Below are positions 34,348-43,610 of a DNA stretch of 46,419 bases, in pieces (within the stretch, counting starts at the first letter, position 1; the number at the start of each line of letters is the position of its first letter). Source of the DNA: JBLIOB01 sp047639575 (GTDB taxonomy: Bacteria > Bacteroidota > Bacteroidia > Flavobacteriales_D > Parvicellaceae); NCBI GenBank assembly GCA_047639575.1, contig JBLIOB010000005.1, positions 1 through 46,419 on the forward strand, given 5' to 3'. The notes beneath the pieces were generated by a model, which made no database searches, was not told the origin of the DNA, and saw only the letters and a program-made list of their open reading frames with translations. Made by a program: the position numbers and the translations under genes.

Positions 34348-36599
34348 TGAGATTAATACTTGCCACCTTATTTATTTTTCTAACCTCTTTGGTGCACAGT
34401 CAAAAAGGTGTTGAGGGAGAAATGTTATCGCCATTAGGGTCAAATCACGTACTGATTGAAAAAAATCAAAATCAATTATCTAAAAATGTAGATGGACTTT
34501 TTGTTTATAAGTATGATACCCTTGTCGTTTCGGGTTCGGGTATAATTGATGATTTCACAACAAATAAGTTTAAACCCCGAAATGCTCAACCAGGTGACCC
34601 ACAGGTTACTGATACAAGTTGGTTTCATCTTTACCAAGTTGGAGTTCCAGATTCAATGGGAACGCAGTACATGGACGATACTACCTTTCAAACTACGATT
34701 GACACAGTTGCAGGCTTTGGATTTGATTCTTTGAATATTGTGGTAACTGCAATCCCTTGGGTAGCAGTTGAGCTTTATGACATTTGCAGTTACCCTCCAA
34801 CTTTTGTATTGGATACCCTTTGGCCAAATAATGCATATTTGGATTCGCTGTGGACGATTGGAATAGATAACGTTTTAATTGAGTCAAGCGCAGACTTTTT
34901 TCAGGACTCAGTAATTGTTTATAAAGTGGACACAACACAGGCGGACACTAATTACTTGTGGATTGATAATTTCGTTTACAGAAATAACACTTACGCGATT
35001 GATCCTCCTTCATATGGAGTAGCAACCTTTGATGGTCTTAATGAAATTGGATATCCATATAATTTTACAACTACATCCGCTGGATTAGCAGATGTACTTA
35101 CTTCCGTTCCAATTGACTTAGCTACTAAACCTGCAGGCACTCCGTGGGGAGCTTCGGACTCGTTGGAATTAAGTTTTTGGTATCAAACAGAAGGCCTCGG
35201 AAATGCTCCTGAGTCTAACGATACGTTAGTATTACAGTTTTGGTCACCTATGGACGAAGAGTGGTCTACGGTTTGGAAAGCAAATGGAATGCCGTTGGAC
35301 ACTTTTGAAAGAGGAGCGGTTAAAATAATTTCGATTAATTACTTGATGTCCGGATTTCAATTCAGATTTAAAAACTATGGAGCGTTAAACGGAAGTCTAG
35401 ATCATTGGCACCTTGATTTTGTTAATTTGAAACCAAACCCGATCAATGATACCATATTAAATGAAATAGCAATTCAGGATCCAGTAAATACTTTGTTAAA
35501 AGATTACACGGCAATGCCTTACACCCATTATGAGTTTAATCCGGCTTCGGCTATGGATGATACATGTTTCGTTGAAATTGTAAATTCTAAACTGGGTACC
35601 GTAAATGTATCTAACGTTTGTTTCGATGTGTTTAATGGTACGGATTCGATTACTACGAGGTGCTCGGATAATGCAAACCATGACACCTATGGTCAAACAG
35701 ATAGCACGGTGGCGATTGACTTCTTTGATGTAACTAATTTTGAATATGACACAACGTTAACCGATACTTCAATAATTTTTGATGTAAAATTCAGGTTCAG
35801 TCCTGGTATTAATTATGTTTCAACCAATAAATTTTATTGGATGCAGCAGCGATTCACTAATTACTATTCTTATGACGATGGAACTGCTGAGGCAGCATAT
35901 GGTATTACAGGGACGCAGCCTAAATTAGCTTATCGATTTACCTCACCAATTGCCGATTCGATTTACGCAATTAAAATACACTTTGAGCCTGCAGTTAATG
36001 ATGTGAGTAATGATCCTTTCATTTTAATGGTTTGGGATAATGACGGTTCTGGTGGAACTCCAGGTACTGTTTTATATGAAGAACCATTATTAATGACGCC
36101 TCAGTATAATTTAGGAGTAAATGGTTTCTATACGTATGAGTTAAGCGAAAAAGTTGGAACAAGTGGTACATATTATGTTGGCTGGAAACAAACAACAACG
36201 GATAGATTAAATGTTGGCTTTGACGCGAACATTGATAATGGCGACAAGATTTATTATGATGTAACAGGTGGAACGTGGACTAACACCACAAAGGAGGGTT
36301 CTTTAATGATTAGACCAGTTTATGATGCAGCCCAACCTAGCGGATGGGTTTCAGTTAGAGATGCTGATTTGACTGCTAAAGTATATCCAAATCCTGCTAC
36401 GGATAAATTGAACGTTCAGATGCCTGCCAATGAGCAGTATGATCTTGTCTTAGTTGACATTAATGGACGTTTATTACAGGAGGCCAATTTCAACAATCAA
36501 ACTCAATTAGACCTTAGCATTTATCAAAGTGGGGTTTATATCTTGAGAATTTCCGATAAAAATGGCAACTTTACCACCATTAAGGTGATTAAAGAATGA
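34347..36599 (+). CDS. Large secreted protein with T9SS type A sorting domain
   Basis: The 750-residue protein has a signal peptide (about 1-19, LATLFIFLTSLVHSQ) and a long beta-rich, Asp/Thr-rich extracellular region with few cysteines. It contains YSYDDGTAEAAYGITG (about 510) and FILMVWDNDGSGGTPGTVLYEE, a combination common in Bacteroidota surface proteins. A T9SS domain lies at about 678-750: VYPNPATDKLNVQ, LVLVDINGRLLQEANF, IYQSGVYILRISDKNG. I recognise no enzymatic domain. It is exported by Sec and the type IX system. It sits between the PASTA gene (TGATG) and the rluD-like gene (ATGA), so the three should share one mRNA. Confidence 0.88.
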   Translation: MRLILATLFIFLTSLVHSQKGVEGEMLSPLGSNHVLIEKNQNQLSKNVDGLFVYKYDTLVVSGSGIIDDFTTNKFKPRNAQPGDPQVTDTSWFHLYQVGVPDSMGTQYMDDTTFQTTIDTVAGFGFDSLNIVVTAIPWVAVELYDICSYPPTFVLDTLWPNNAYLDSLWTIGIDNVLIESSADFFQDSVIVYKVDTTQADTNYLWIDNFVYRNNTYAIDPPSYGVATFDGLNEIGYPYNFTTTSAGLADVLTSVPIDLATKPAGTPWGASDSLELSFWYQTEGLGNAPESNDTLVLQFWSPMDEEWSTVWKANGMPLDTFERGAVKIISINYLMSGFQFRFKNYGALNGSLDHWHLDFVNLKPNPINDTILNEIAIQDPVNTLLKDYTAMPYTHYEFNPASAMDDTCFVEIVNSKLGTVNVSNVCFDVFNGTDSITTRCSDNANHDTYGQTDSTVAIDFFDVTNFEYDTTLTDTSIIFDVKFRFSPGINYVSTNKFYWMQQRFTNYYSYDDGTAEAAYGITGTQPKLAYRFTSPIADSIYAIKIHFEPAVNDVSNDPFILMVWDNDGSGGTPGTVLYEEPLLMTPQYNLGVNGFYTYELSEKVGTSGTYYVGWKQTTTDRLNVGFDANIDNGDKIYYDVTGGTWTNTTKEGSLMIRPVYDAAQPSGWVSVRDADLTAKVYPNPATDKLNVQMPANEQYDLVLVDINGRLLQEANFNNQTQLDLSIYQSGVYILRISDKNGNFTTIKVIKE

Positions 36600-37633
36600 C
36601 GGAAGAAGAAGATTCACAAGAATCAGAAGAATTATACGAGCATCATAAGTTTGTTGCTGACAAAGGGCAAGAGCCTCTACGAATCGATAAGTTTCTAATA
36701 GATAGAGTACCCAATACTTCTAGAAACCGACTTCAAGTCGCTGCCAAGAATGGGAACATTTTGGTAAATAAGGAGCCCGTTAAATCGAATTACAAGGTAA
36801 AACCAAGTGATGAAATTTCAATTGTCCTGCCTTACCCTGTTCGCGAAATAGAGTTAATCCCTGAAGACATACCACTTGATATTATTTACGAAGATGATAA
36901 TGTATTGGTGCTTAATAAGCAAGCAGGCATAGTTGTCCATCCTGGTTACGGCAATTACTCCGGAACTTTAGTAAATGCCCTTGTTTATCATTTCGAAAAC
37001 TTACCTGAAAGCCAAGATCATGTTGGAAGACCTGGCTTGGTGCATCGATTGGATAAAAACACAACCGGCATTATGGTTATTGCTAAAACAGAAGATGCAC
37101 TTACAAACTTAGCTAAGCAGTTTTTTGATCGTACATCGAAACGGCAATATTTTGCGATTGTTTGGGGAGATGTAAAAGAAGAATCTGGGACCGTTGTGGG
37201 CAAAGTGGGTAGATCTCTTAAGAATAGAAAAGTGATGGACGTATTCGAAGAAGATTCTGAATACGGAAAGCACGCTGTAACACATTGGAATGTGGTCAGG
37301 AGATATGGATATGTTACTTTGATAGAATGCAAACTGGAAACGGGAAGAACTCATCAAATTAGAATTCACATGAAACATATCGGGCACCCGCTTTTCGGAG
37401 ACCCTGAATATGGTGGAAATAGAATATTAAAAGGAACGACTTTCACAAAATATAAACAGTTTATAGAGAATTGTTTTAAAGAACTTCCAAGACAAGCATT
37501 ACATGCTAAGACATTGGGCTTCACACATCCGGTCACTGGCGAATGGAAACAGTTCGATTCAGAGTTGCCAGAAGATATGGTGAAGGTGCTTCAGAAATGG
37601 GAACGGTATGCAGAAGGATCTAAAAATGTGTGA
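36596..37633 (+). CDS. rluD: RluA/RluD-family 23S rRNA pseudouridine synthase
   Basis: The 345-residue protein has an N-terminal S4 RNA-binding domain (about 28-80: LRIDKFLIDRVPNTSRNRLQ, ILVNKEPVKSNYKVKPSDEI). A pseudouridine synthase domain follows with the catalytic aspartate D153 in GLVHRLDKNTTGIMVIAKT, and the motifs YFAIVWGDV, LIECKLETGRTHQIRIHM and GHPLFGDPEYGG. It isomerises uridines in large-subunit rRNA, probably the helix 69 sites of RluD; RluD rather than RluC is inference from the S4 domain and length. Start ATG overlaps the preceding stop as ATGA. Confidence 0.92.
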   Translation: MTEEEDSQESEELYEHHKFVADKGQEPLRIDKFLIDRVPNTSRNRLQVAAKNGNILVNKEPVKSNYKVKPSDEISIVLPYPVREIELIPEDIPLDIIYEDDNVLVLNKQAGIVVHPGYGNYSGTLVNALVYHFENLPESQDHVGRPGLVHRLDKNTTGIMVIAKTEDALTNLAKQFFDRTSKRQYFAIVWGDVKEESGTVVGKVGRSLKNRKVMDVFEEDSEYGKHAVTHWNVVRRYGYVTLIECKLETGRTHQIRIHMKHIGHPLFGDPEYGGNRILKGTTFTKYKQFIENCFKELPRQALHAKTLGFTHPVTGEWKQFDSELPEDMVKVLQKWERYAEGSKNV

Positions 37634-37697
37634 TCAATTCACTTCGATTTTTCCAAAGAAATAATGAATTGTATCTTGTCTATATAAAACCAATAAA

Positions 37698-38294
37698 ATG
37701 ATTTTTGAATTCAATGGATTTAAGCCGGTTATACATGAATCGGCCTTCGTTCACCCTCAGGCTAATGTCACAGGTAATGTGTTCATCGGGAAAGACGTCT
37801 ATGTTGGCCCCGGAGCGGCAATTAGAGGAGATTGGGGAAAGATCGTTATAGAAGATGGATGTAATGTTCAGGAAAGCTGTACTATTCACATGTTTCCAGG
37901 AACAACCGTTACTTTGAAAAAAGGAGCTCACATTGGTCATGGAGCTGTCGTGCACGGAGGTACCATTGGAGAAAATTGCTTAATCGGAATGAATGCGGTT
38001 ATAATGGATGATGTATTTATTGGCTCAGAGTGTATTGTCGGTGCTTTATCTTTTGTGCCAGCAAATACGGTGATTCCGAATAGAAAAGTGGTTGTTGGGA
38101 ATCCAGCAAAACCTGTAAAGGATGTATCGAACGAAATGATTGCTTGGAAATCAAAAGGAACTCAATTGTATCAGTCGCTGCCAAAAGAATGTAGAGATAC
38201 ACTTAAAGAATGCGAACCGCTTAGAGAGGCTGAACCAAACAGGCCATCTCAAGAAGAAATATTAAGTACTTGGGAATCGATTAAAAACAAATAA
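37698..38294 (+). CDS. PaaY-like gamma-carbonic-anhydrase fold hexapeptide protein
   Basis: The 198-residue protein is a left-handed beta-helix with hexapeptide turns. The metal-site histidines of gamma carbonic anhydrases are present at H64, H81 and H86 (HMFPG and HGAVVHGG). The C-terminal stretch AWKSKGTQLYQSLPKECRDTLKECEPLREAEPNRP matches PaaY of the phenylacetate operon. PaaY is a CoA thioesterase thought to rescue CoA from a dead-end intermediate. No other paa gene is in the window, so the role may differ. The gene starts 64 bases after rluD and appears to be independent. Confidence 0.9.
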   Translation: MIFEFNGFKPVIHESAFVHPQANVTGNVFIGKDVYVGPGAAIRGDWGKIVIEDGCNVQESCTIHMFPGTTVTLKKGAHIGHGAVVHGGTIGENCLIGMNAVIMDDVFIGSECIVGALSFVPANTVIPNRKVVVGNPAKPVKDVSNEMIAWKSKGTQLYQSLPKECRDTLKECEPLREAEPNRPSQEEILSTWESIKNK

Positions 38295-38332
38295 CAATTA
38301 CGTAAATCGTTTAGTAAAGCTAACAGTAACGG

Positions 38333-38340
38333 TATATTTA
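38333..38340 (+). promoter_or_regulatory. Candidate -7 box of the exopolysaccharide operon
   Basis: TATATTTA, one mismatch from TAnnTTTG, lies 19 bases before ATG 38360. TTTAG about 20 bases further upstream may stand for the -33 element. It is the only such box ahead of the five packed genes that follow. Confidence 0.4.
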
Positions 38341-38359
38341 CATCTTAAAACCACATTAC

Positions 38360-39301
38360 ATGAGTATTTTTTCAGAAGAAAAAGAAGAAGCAAAATCTAT
38401 CCTTAGTTATTTTTTCGAACATGGTGTTAAGATAATTATTGCTTTTGTAGTTGGTACAATTCTAGCTATTTGCCTAACGTTTTTAATTCCGAAAAAATAT
38501 CGCGCATCCGGAATTATATACCCACCAAATTCATTTACGCGAGACCAATTAATTAGTAACCCTCAATTCGGTCATGAGAGTGAAACGGAGCAATTAATGC
38601 AGTTGTTGGAGTCTTCTACTTTGCGGGACCGAGTTGTCAATGAATTTGATTTCATTTCCTATTACGATATTGATAGCAACACGGTTGGATGGAAACAGAA
38701 CCTCAACTTAAAGTACATTCAGGATGTACAGTTTTTTAGATCTAAATATTTGTCTGTAATTGTTTCGGCCGAATTAACTAAGCCCGAACGCGCAGCAGAA
38801 GTGGTTAATTTTATAATTGATGAAGTTAATAATTATAAAAAAAATGTATTTAAAGACAATCGAGATGCAGAAATATCTTTTTATATAAGTCGGCTAGAAA
38901 GAAGTAAGTTGGAGTTGGATAGCGTTGTTTCAATTATATACTCAATAAAAGACACCAGCAATCGAGAAAATTTAATTACAAATTATAAGCAAAGGATAGC
39001 AACTGATAATTTCATCGATGAGAATTATATCGACAGTCGTGAAATGGAACAACTGATTCAATCTTATGATATTATAAGAGGGCAAACGAGACAATTTCAA
39101 ATAGACTATGAACATGCGGTTGATGAAATGAATAAACCACTTCTTAAGAACTACGTTGTTGATAGAGCTTTACCTACGTTCAAGAAAATATCGCCTTCAT
39201 TTATAACCAATGGACTAATTGGTGGTGTTTTATTGACAATCATAATGATTTTACTTTTTGTTATTCGAGATAAGTATAGAACTTATAAATCTCAGTTGTA
39301 A
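38360..39301 (+). CDS. Wzz-type chain-length determinant protein
   Basis: The 313-residue protein has two membrane segments (about 26-48 and 281-303) around a coiled-coil-like periplasmic domain. It has the Wzz N-terminal pattern, with VKIIIAFVVGTILAICLTFLIPKKYRASGIIYPP leading into EQLMQLLESSTLRDRVVNEFD, and the proline-rich end RALPTFKKISPSFITNGLIGG before the second segment. There is no tyrosine-kinase domain. Wzz proteins regulate chain length in Wzy-dependent polymer assembly or anchor export complexes. It is the first gene of the unit and is followed after three bases by the ligase-like gene. Confidence 0.88.
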   Translation: MSIFSEEKEEAKSILSYFFEHGVKIIIAFVVGTILAICLTFLIPKKYRASGIIYPPNSFTRDQLISNPQFGHESETEQLMQLLESSTLRDRVVNEFDFISYYDIDSNTVGWKQNLNLKYIQDVQFFRSKYLSVIVSAELTKPERAAEVVNFIIDEVNNYKKNVFKDNRDAEISFYISRLERSKLELDSVVSIIYSIKDTSNRENLITNYKQRIATDNFIDENYIDSREMEQLIQSYDIIRGQTRQFQIDYEHAVDEMNKPLLKNYVVDRALPTFKKISPSFITNGLIGGVLLTIIMILLFVIRDKYRTYKSQL

Positions 39302-39304
39302 CCG

Positions 39305-40756
39305 TTGCAACTTATTCGAAATTATCGCACGATTATAGGCTTATTATTAGGCCTTATTATTGTTACTGTCATCTTGATATTTCCTGAAAGTAAATCGAAC
39401 CTGTTTTTTGGAATTTCAGGCGCAATTACTGTCTTTTCTATTGTCTTTTTATATTATAAAAAGTGGCTTCTTTTTATTGCTGTATCGGCAATTCCGATTT
39501 CAACTGGCGCCATCTTTCCTGGGACCGGGATGAGTGTTTCTCTTCCCTCTGAATTACTTGTTGGGTTAATGGCTATTTATGTCGTATTTCAATTAGGAAG
39601 AAATAAAATCGAGGCCAGCATTTTAAGGCACCCGGTAACTATAATTTTATTTATTGATTTAATATGGATGTTAGTGACTACGATTATGAGTAGCGCGCCT
39701 GATATTTCTCTTAAACGCTTTTTAATGAGGAGCGTTTTTTTATTAGTGTTTTATCTGGTTACGGCATCTTTTGCTAAAGGATCAATAATTAACGTGTTGA
39801 AGCTATTTCTGCTTTACTTATTTGGGCTTATCCCTGTAATGTATTTCACATTTATTAAACACATGCATTATGATTTTGATTTAAAGACAGTTTTCGAAAT
39901 ATGTGCTCCTTATTATACAGATCACACTATTTATGCAGCTTGTTTGGCATTTGTTATTCCAATTTGTTTAGTAGTTCTATGGAATTCTCGAATTTTCAAG
40001 TTGTCTATTTTGTTCAAAACGATATTAATCTTGATTTTTGTTTTCCTTGTGTCTCAAGAAGTCCTGGCCTTATCTCGGGCAGCCTTAATTAGTTTAGCAG
40101 CTGCTTTTGTGTTCTACTTATTTTTAAAAACAAAATGGAAATCATATGTATTGTTTTCGATATTGGCGGTTGCGCTTATTGTTGTTGTTTCGTATCAAGC
40201 AGAAATCTACACTAATGTAGCATCTACAGAAGCAGTTAGTAATGATGGTGATGTGGCCAATCACTTTAGTTCTGTAACTAATGTAAAAACGGATGCATCG
40301 AATTTAGAACGGATAAATCGGTGGGTATGCGCTGTAGAGATGTTTAAAATGAGACCTCTTACTGGGTATGGACCAGGGACGTACCAATTTGAATATGGGC
40401 AGTTTCAAACTTCAGAATTCAAAACCTATATTAGCACGAATCACGGAGATAGAGGAAATGCACACTCCGAATATTTAACATATCTATCGGAATCAGGACT
40501 TCCTGGAATGTTACTATTCGTCTGTTTGGTATTATATACCGTCCATTTAGGAATAAAAAATTACCACGTTACGTCAGACCCAAAAGAGAAAGTAATATTG
40601 CTTGGAATCTTACTGGGTTTAATTACTTTTTATGTACACGGCTTGGTCAATTCCTTTATGGATCAAGATAAAATGGCTTTTTTAGTTTATGCATCCGTAG
40701 CCGCTATCGTCTTATTCGATCTAAAAAATAAGAAACTTGAAAAAGCCGCTCAATAG
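39305..40756 (+). CDS. O-antigen ligase/Wzy-type membrane protein
   Basis: The 483-residue protein has about ten membrane segments and the Wzy_C periplasmic loop. RINRWVCAVEMFKMRPLTGYGPGTYQF is followed by GNAHSEYLTYLSESGLPGMLLF, with the catalytic-type Arg and the AHxEYL histidine. Such enzymes join glycans to an acceptor lipid (WaaL) or polymerise repeat units (Wzy); the sequence alone does not decide. With Wzz before it, polymerase is favoured. Start is TTG 39305 (LQLIRNYRT), three bases after the wzz stop. The next gene's TTG start overlaps by 20 bases. Confidence 0.88.
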   Translation: MQLIRNYRTIIGLLLGLIIVTVILIFPESKSNLFFGISGAITVFSIVFLYYKKWLLFIAVSAIPISTGAIFPGTGMSVSLPSELLVGLMAIYVVFQLGRNKIEASILRHPVTIILFIDLIWMLVTTIMSSAPDISLKRFLMRSVFLLVFYLVTASFAKGSIINVLKLFLLYLFGLIPVMYFTFIKHMHYDFDLKTVFEICAPYYTDHTIYAACLAFVIPICLVVLWNSRIFKLSILFKTILILIFVFLVSQEVLALSRAALISLAAAFVFYLFLKTKWKSYVLFSILAVALIVVVSYQAEIYTNVASTEAVSNDGDVANHFSSVTNVKTDASNLERINRWVCAVEMFKMRPLTGYGPGTYQFEYGQFQTSEFKTYISTNHGDRGNAHSEYLTYLSESGLPGMLLFVCLVLYTVHLGIKNYHVTSDPKEKVILLGILLGLITFYVHGLVNSFMDQDKMAFLVYASVAAIVLFDLKNKKLEKAAQ

Positions 40757-41723
40757 TCTTCTAACTAATAAATGGCTGAAGCGACTTTTTAAATACTCGC
40801 TTGTATTATTTGTCTTGTTACTTTTTCTCGAGATTTCGTATCGATACCAATGGATTGATTATTATAAAGCAGAATTAAAAGGACTGAATGAAGAATTGGA
40901 ATCAGTAAAACCAAATGTGTTGGTGTTTGGAGATTCTTTTACAGCTCAATCCGGGAGTTATTTAAGCCATTTAAAGGATTCTTTGCCTGCCTATAATTTT
41001 GTTAATTGTGGCATTCCAGGAACAGCAGCAAGGGAAGCCGCGTACACTTGTGCAAACCGTATTAGTAGATTCGAGCCTAAAAAGGTGATTTACCAGATGT
41101 ATTTAGGTAATGATCTCTTAGACGAACAACCACCCATTAACTGGTCTGAACTTTCAATAATAAGAAACTGGTATTGGTCATTTTCAAGAAACTTTAGAGT
41201 GATCGGGTTTTTTAATTATAAATTCTCTCAAGCAAGCACCAGCTTCAATACCGACTTTGATGAAGCCTTTCAGTCAAAGAACATGGAACCGTTTTCATCG
41301 GAAAAATACTCGCCTAGATGTAAGATGTTGGTCCAAGCTAATCCGAAATATCTTCAACAAACTTATTTCCTTGAAAGTTCCATGTTGGGAGCTTTTGAGT
41401 CAAACTTAGCATACATTAAAGAGATTCAAGAGTCATTACCAGATTCAGTTGAATTTCAATTAATTGTAATACCTCATGGAATAAGCATAAATGAAAAATA
41501 TCAACAAGCGTTTGCAGAATTTGGAGCTGAATTTTCGCAGGTAAATCAGTATCCAATCATTAAAAAACTGAAAGAATCATTCCCTTCCATGATCGATTTA
41601 AGTGATGTGCTGATAAAGGCAGAAGAATCGAATAATGTGGTATATTTCAATAATGACGATCACCTCAATCTTGAAGGACATCGGCTTGTAGCAAAGGAGA
41701 TTATAGATAATGTTGACTGGTAA
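40737..41723 (+). CDS. Membrane-anchored SGNH/GDSL-type esterase or acyltransferase
   Basis: The 328-residue protein has one membrane segment (about 18-34) and then an SGNH domain outside: VLVFGDSFTAQSG with the nucleophile Ser67, NCGIPGTAAREA (glycine block), YQMYLGNDLLDE (Asn block) and the C-terminal DDHLNLEGHRL with His309. It should hydrolyse or transfer acyl groups, probably O-acetyl, on the exopolysaccharide. No acyl-donor membrane domain is present, and the block V aspartate spacing (DDH) departs from DxxH. Start TTG 40737 lies within the ligase gene. The stop overlaps the deacetylase start by 14 bases. Confidence 0.8.
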   Translation: MKKPLNSLLTNKWLKRLFKYSLVLFVLLLFLEISYRYQWIDYYKAELKGLNEELESVKPNVLVFGDSFTAQSGSYLSHLKDSLPAYNFVNCGIPGTAAREAAYTCANRISRFEPKKVIYQMYLGNDLLDEQPPINWSELSIIRNWYWSFSRNFRVIGFFNYKFSQASTSFNTDFDEAFQSKNMEPFSSEKYSPRCKMLVQANPKYLQQTYFLESSMLGAFESNLAYIKEIQESLPDSVEFQLIVIPHGISINEKYQQAFAEFGAEFSQVNQYPIIKKLKESFPSMIDLSDVLIKAEESNNVVYFNNDDHLNLEGHRLVAKEIIDNVDW

Positions 41724-42705
41724 CAAAGGATATTTTTCGAAGGTTCTAAAAAGAGGAGAGTGGGCTTTAGCTGATTTGCTCTTTCAAGCACGAATTAAAA
41801 AATGTCGACTACCTAAATCCGGTAGCTGCATATTGCTTTATCATGGGATAGATGATGGAAACACTGCCCGGGTAAATAGCAAATTCATTTCTGAAAATGA
41901 ATTAAGAAAGCAGCTTTCTTGGCTAAAGCAAAATGCTCAAATTGTTTCTACTAAGGAAGCTTTTGAAATGAAAGTGGCGAATGACGGTTTTAAAGTAGCT
42001 ATTTCTTTTGATGATGGATTTGCCAATAATTGCAAATACTTACTGCCGATAATTGAAGAATTAGAGATACCTGCAACAATTTATATCTCAACTATTCAGT
42101 TGCTTGATGAAAACTATTTATGGCCTGATGCGATAGATATGTACTCAAGGAATGGCCCTTTTGAAATCCAATTTAATGGAGTGAAATTCAAAAAAACGAA
42201 AAATCAATATGTTGACCAAGATGGAAAAAACATTAAATCAATAATTATTGAAAACGGATATGTATTTGCAAAACAGCTTTTTGTGTCCTTAGGTTTGAAA
42301 GATGATTGGTTAGAAAGCTATCCCGAAGATCATTGGCGAATGATGAACGAGGAAGAGATCAAAAACGTTTCTAAAAGCGATTTTATCACAATTGGAGCAC
42401 ATGGAATTTCACACGATTCATTTAAATATCTTACTCCAGAAGCACTGAAGAATGAACTGACAGGATCAAAAAAATATTTAGAAGATTTGACGGGAGATTG
42501 TATTGAGGAAATTGCGTTTCCTTACGGCCACTACAATAAGGAGGTAGTGGATCAAGTACAAGAGGCGGGTTTTAACTGTCAATTCTCGGTTCAATATTTA
42601 GATGAATTTGGAGTGTTAGATCAAAGGGTAAGAGATCGCTTAGGTAATAATCCGCATATCTCATGGTTTAATCAGGTTAGAGCAATTGGTAATGGTAGGT
42701 ACTGA
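41710..42705 (+). CDS. NodB-type polysaccharide deacetylase
   Basis: The 331-residue protein has CILLYHGIDDG and AISFDDGFANNCKYLLPIIEE, the metal-binding SFDDG (99-103, DD). IPATIYIST follows, then the histidine pair in IGAHGISHDSF (H231, H235) and the FPYGHYNKEV segment. These are the CE4 (NodB) motifs 1-3 in relaxed form. It should remove N-acetyl or other acyl groups from a sugar. No signal peptide or membrane segment is obvious, so cytoplasmic or lipid-linked substrates are possible. The end overlaps the GNAT gene. Confidence 0.85.
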   Translation: MLTGNKGYFSKVLKRGEWALADLLFQARIKKCRLPKSGSCILLYHGIDDGNTARVNSKFISENELRKQLSWLKQNAQIVSTKEAFEMKVANDGFKVAISFDDGFANNCKYLLPIIEELEIPATIYISTIQLLDENYLWPDAIDMYSRNGPFEIQFNGVKFKKTKNQYVDQDGKNIKSIIIENGYVFAKQLFVSLGLKDDWLESYPEDHWRMMNEEEIKNVSKSDFITIGAHGISHDSFKYLTPEALKNELTGSKKYLEDLTGDCIEEIAFPYGHYNKEVVDQVQEAGFNCQFSVQYLDEFGVLDQRVRDRLGNNPHISWFNQVRAIGNGRY

Positions 42706-43603
42706 GATAACGTTAGAAACTGTATCTGAATCAAACTTAGCTGGCTTGGTTGCACTTAGTCGTAAAGTGTTCAATAAAAAAAGGAGCGAAGATTATTTTA
42801 GGCAGAAGTATCTGAAGAACACGATCCTGGCTCAGCCAGTAAGCTCAGTTGCTCTGGTTAAAGGACAGGAAGTGGCTTTTGTTGGGGCAATACCTCAATT
42901 ATACAAAGGTTCTGATCAAACACATTTAATTGCTCATACTTGCGAGTACCAAACCCATCCAGATTATCGAAATCTTCAAATTCATTCTCAGTTAATTGAC
43001 CGTACAAATAAAATTTTAAGAGCTCAAGGGGTTAATATGCTCTACGCCTACTTTAGCGATGTTAGCGAGCGAAGCGTGAAAAGACTTGGATGGAACCATT
43101 TAAGATATTTACATTTTACAGTAATCCAGACAGGAGCAATTCCTATTCAAAAAGCCAAATATAAAATTCTCGGTAAGTCCGGATGGGAGTCATTTATAGT
43201 AGGATTAAAGCAACTTTCCGAAATAACAACAAATGATTCGACTGTATTAGAAGTGATTAATTCAGATTTACTTAAGTATAGAACGTTTACTGACAATGGA
43301 ATTTTCGATTTTAGTGGCTGTGCGTTTTGGATAAAGCTTTCTGAAGTACTCCATATTGGCAAATTCTCAACTGAAAATTTTGATTCATTTAAATCAGGAC
43401 TGACTGAATTAATCAAAAGATGCAAAAAATTCGGAATTGATAAAATCGTTTTTCAAACGGATCCGGATGGACTTGAATATGAATTCCTCAAACGGTGTAA
43501 TTATAATTTAGAACCAGGTGCTTTGATAGGAACTCATTTTTTAAATGAAGAGTTTAATACTGATAAATTCGAATTCTCCTATTCGAGCTTCGATAATTTT
43601 TGA
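42692..43603 (+). CDS. GNAT-family acyltransferase
   Basis: The 303-residue protein has a GNAT-like N-terminal half. VSESNLAGLVALSRKVFNKK begins it, VALVKGQEVAFVGAIP and LIAHTCEYQTHPDYRNLQIHSQLIDRTNKILRAQG give the acetyl-CoA-binding helix after YQTHPDYRN, and NMLYAYFSDVSERSVKRLGW closes it. The C-terminal half (about 150-303) may repeat the fold (FKSGLTELIKRCKKFGIDKIVFQTD). It may add acetyl or another acyl group to a sugar amine exposed by the deacetylase. ATG 42692 is chosen over TTG 42686, as MVGTEITLE resembles the usual first strand. It ends the exopolysaccharide unit. Confidence 0.75.
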   Translation: MVGTEITLETVSESNLAGLVALSRKVFNKKRSEDYFRQKYLKNTILAQPVSSVALVKGQEVAFVGAIPQLYKGSDQTHLIAHTCEYQTHPDYRNLQIHSQLIDRTNKILRAQGVNMLYAYFSDVSERSVKRLGWNHLRYLHFTVIQTGAIPIQKAKYKILGKSGWESFIVGLKQLSEITTNDSTVLEVINSDLLKYRTFTDNGIFDFSGCAFWIKLSEVLHIGKFSTENFDSFKSGLTELIKRCKKFGIDKIVFQTDPDGLEYEFLKRCNYNLEPGALIGTHFLNEEFNTDKFEFSYSSFDNF

Positions 43604-43610
43604 AATAGTT

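Noticed and set aside
37018..37332. 104-codon frame antisense to the rluD-like gene
   Set aside because: No recognisable domain, and the sense frame contains the catalytic HRLDK motif throughout this stretch.
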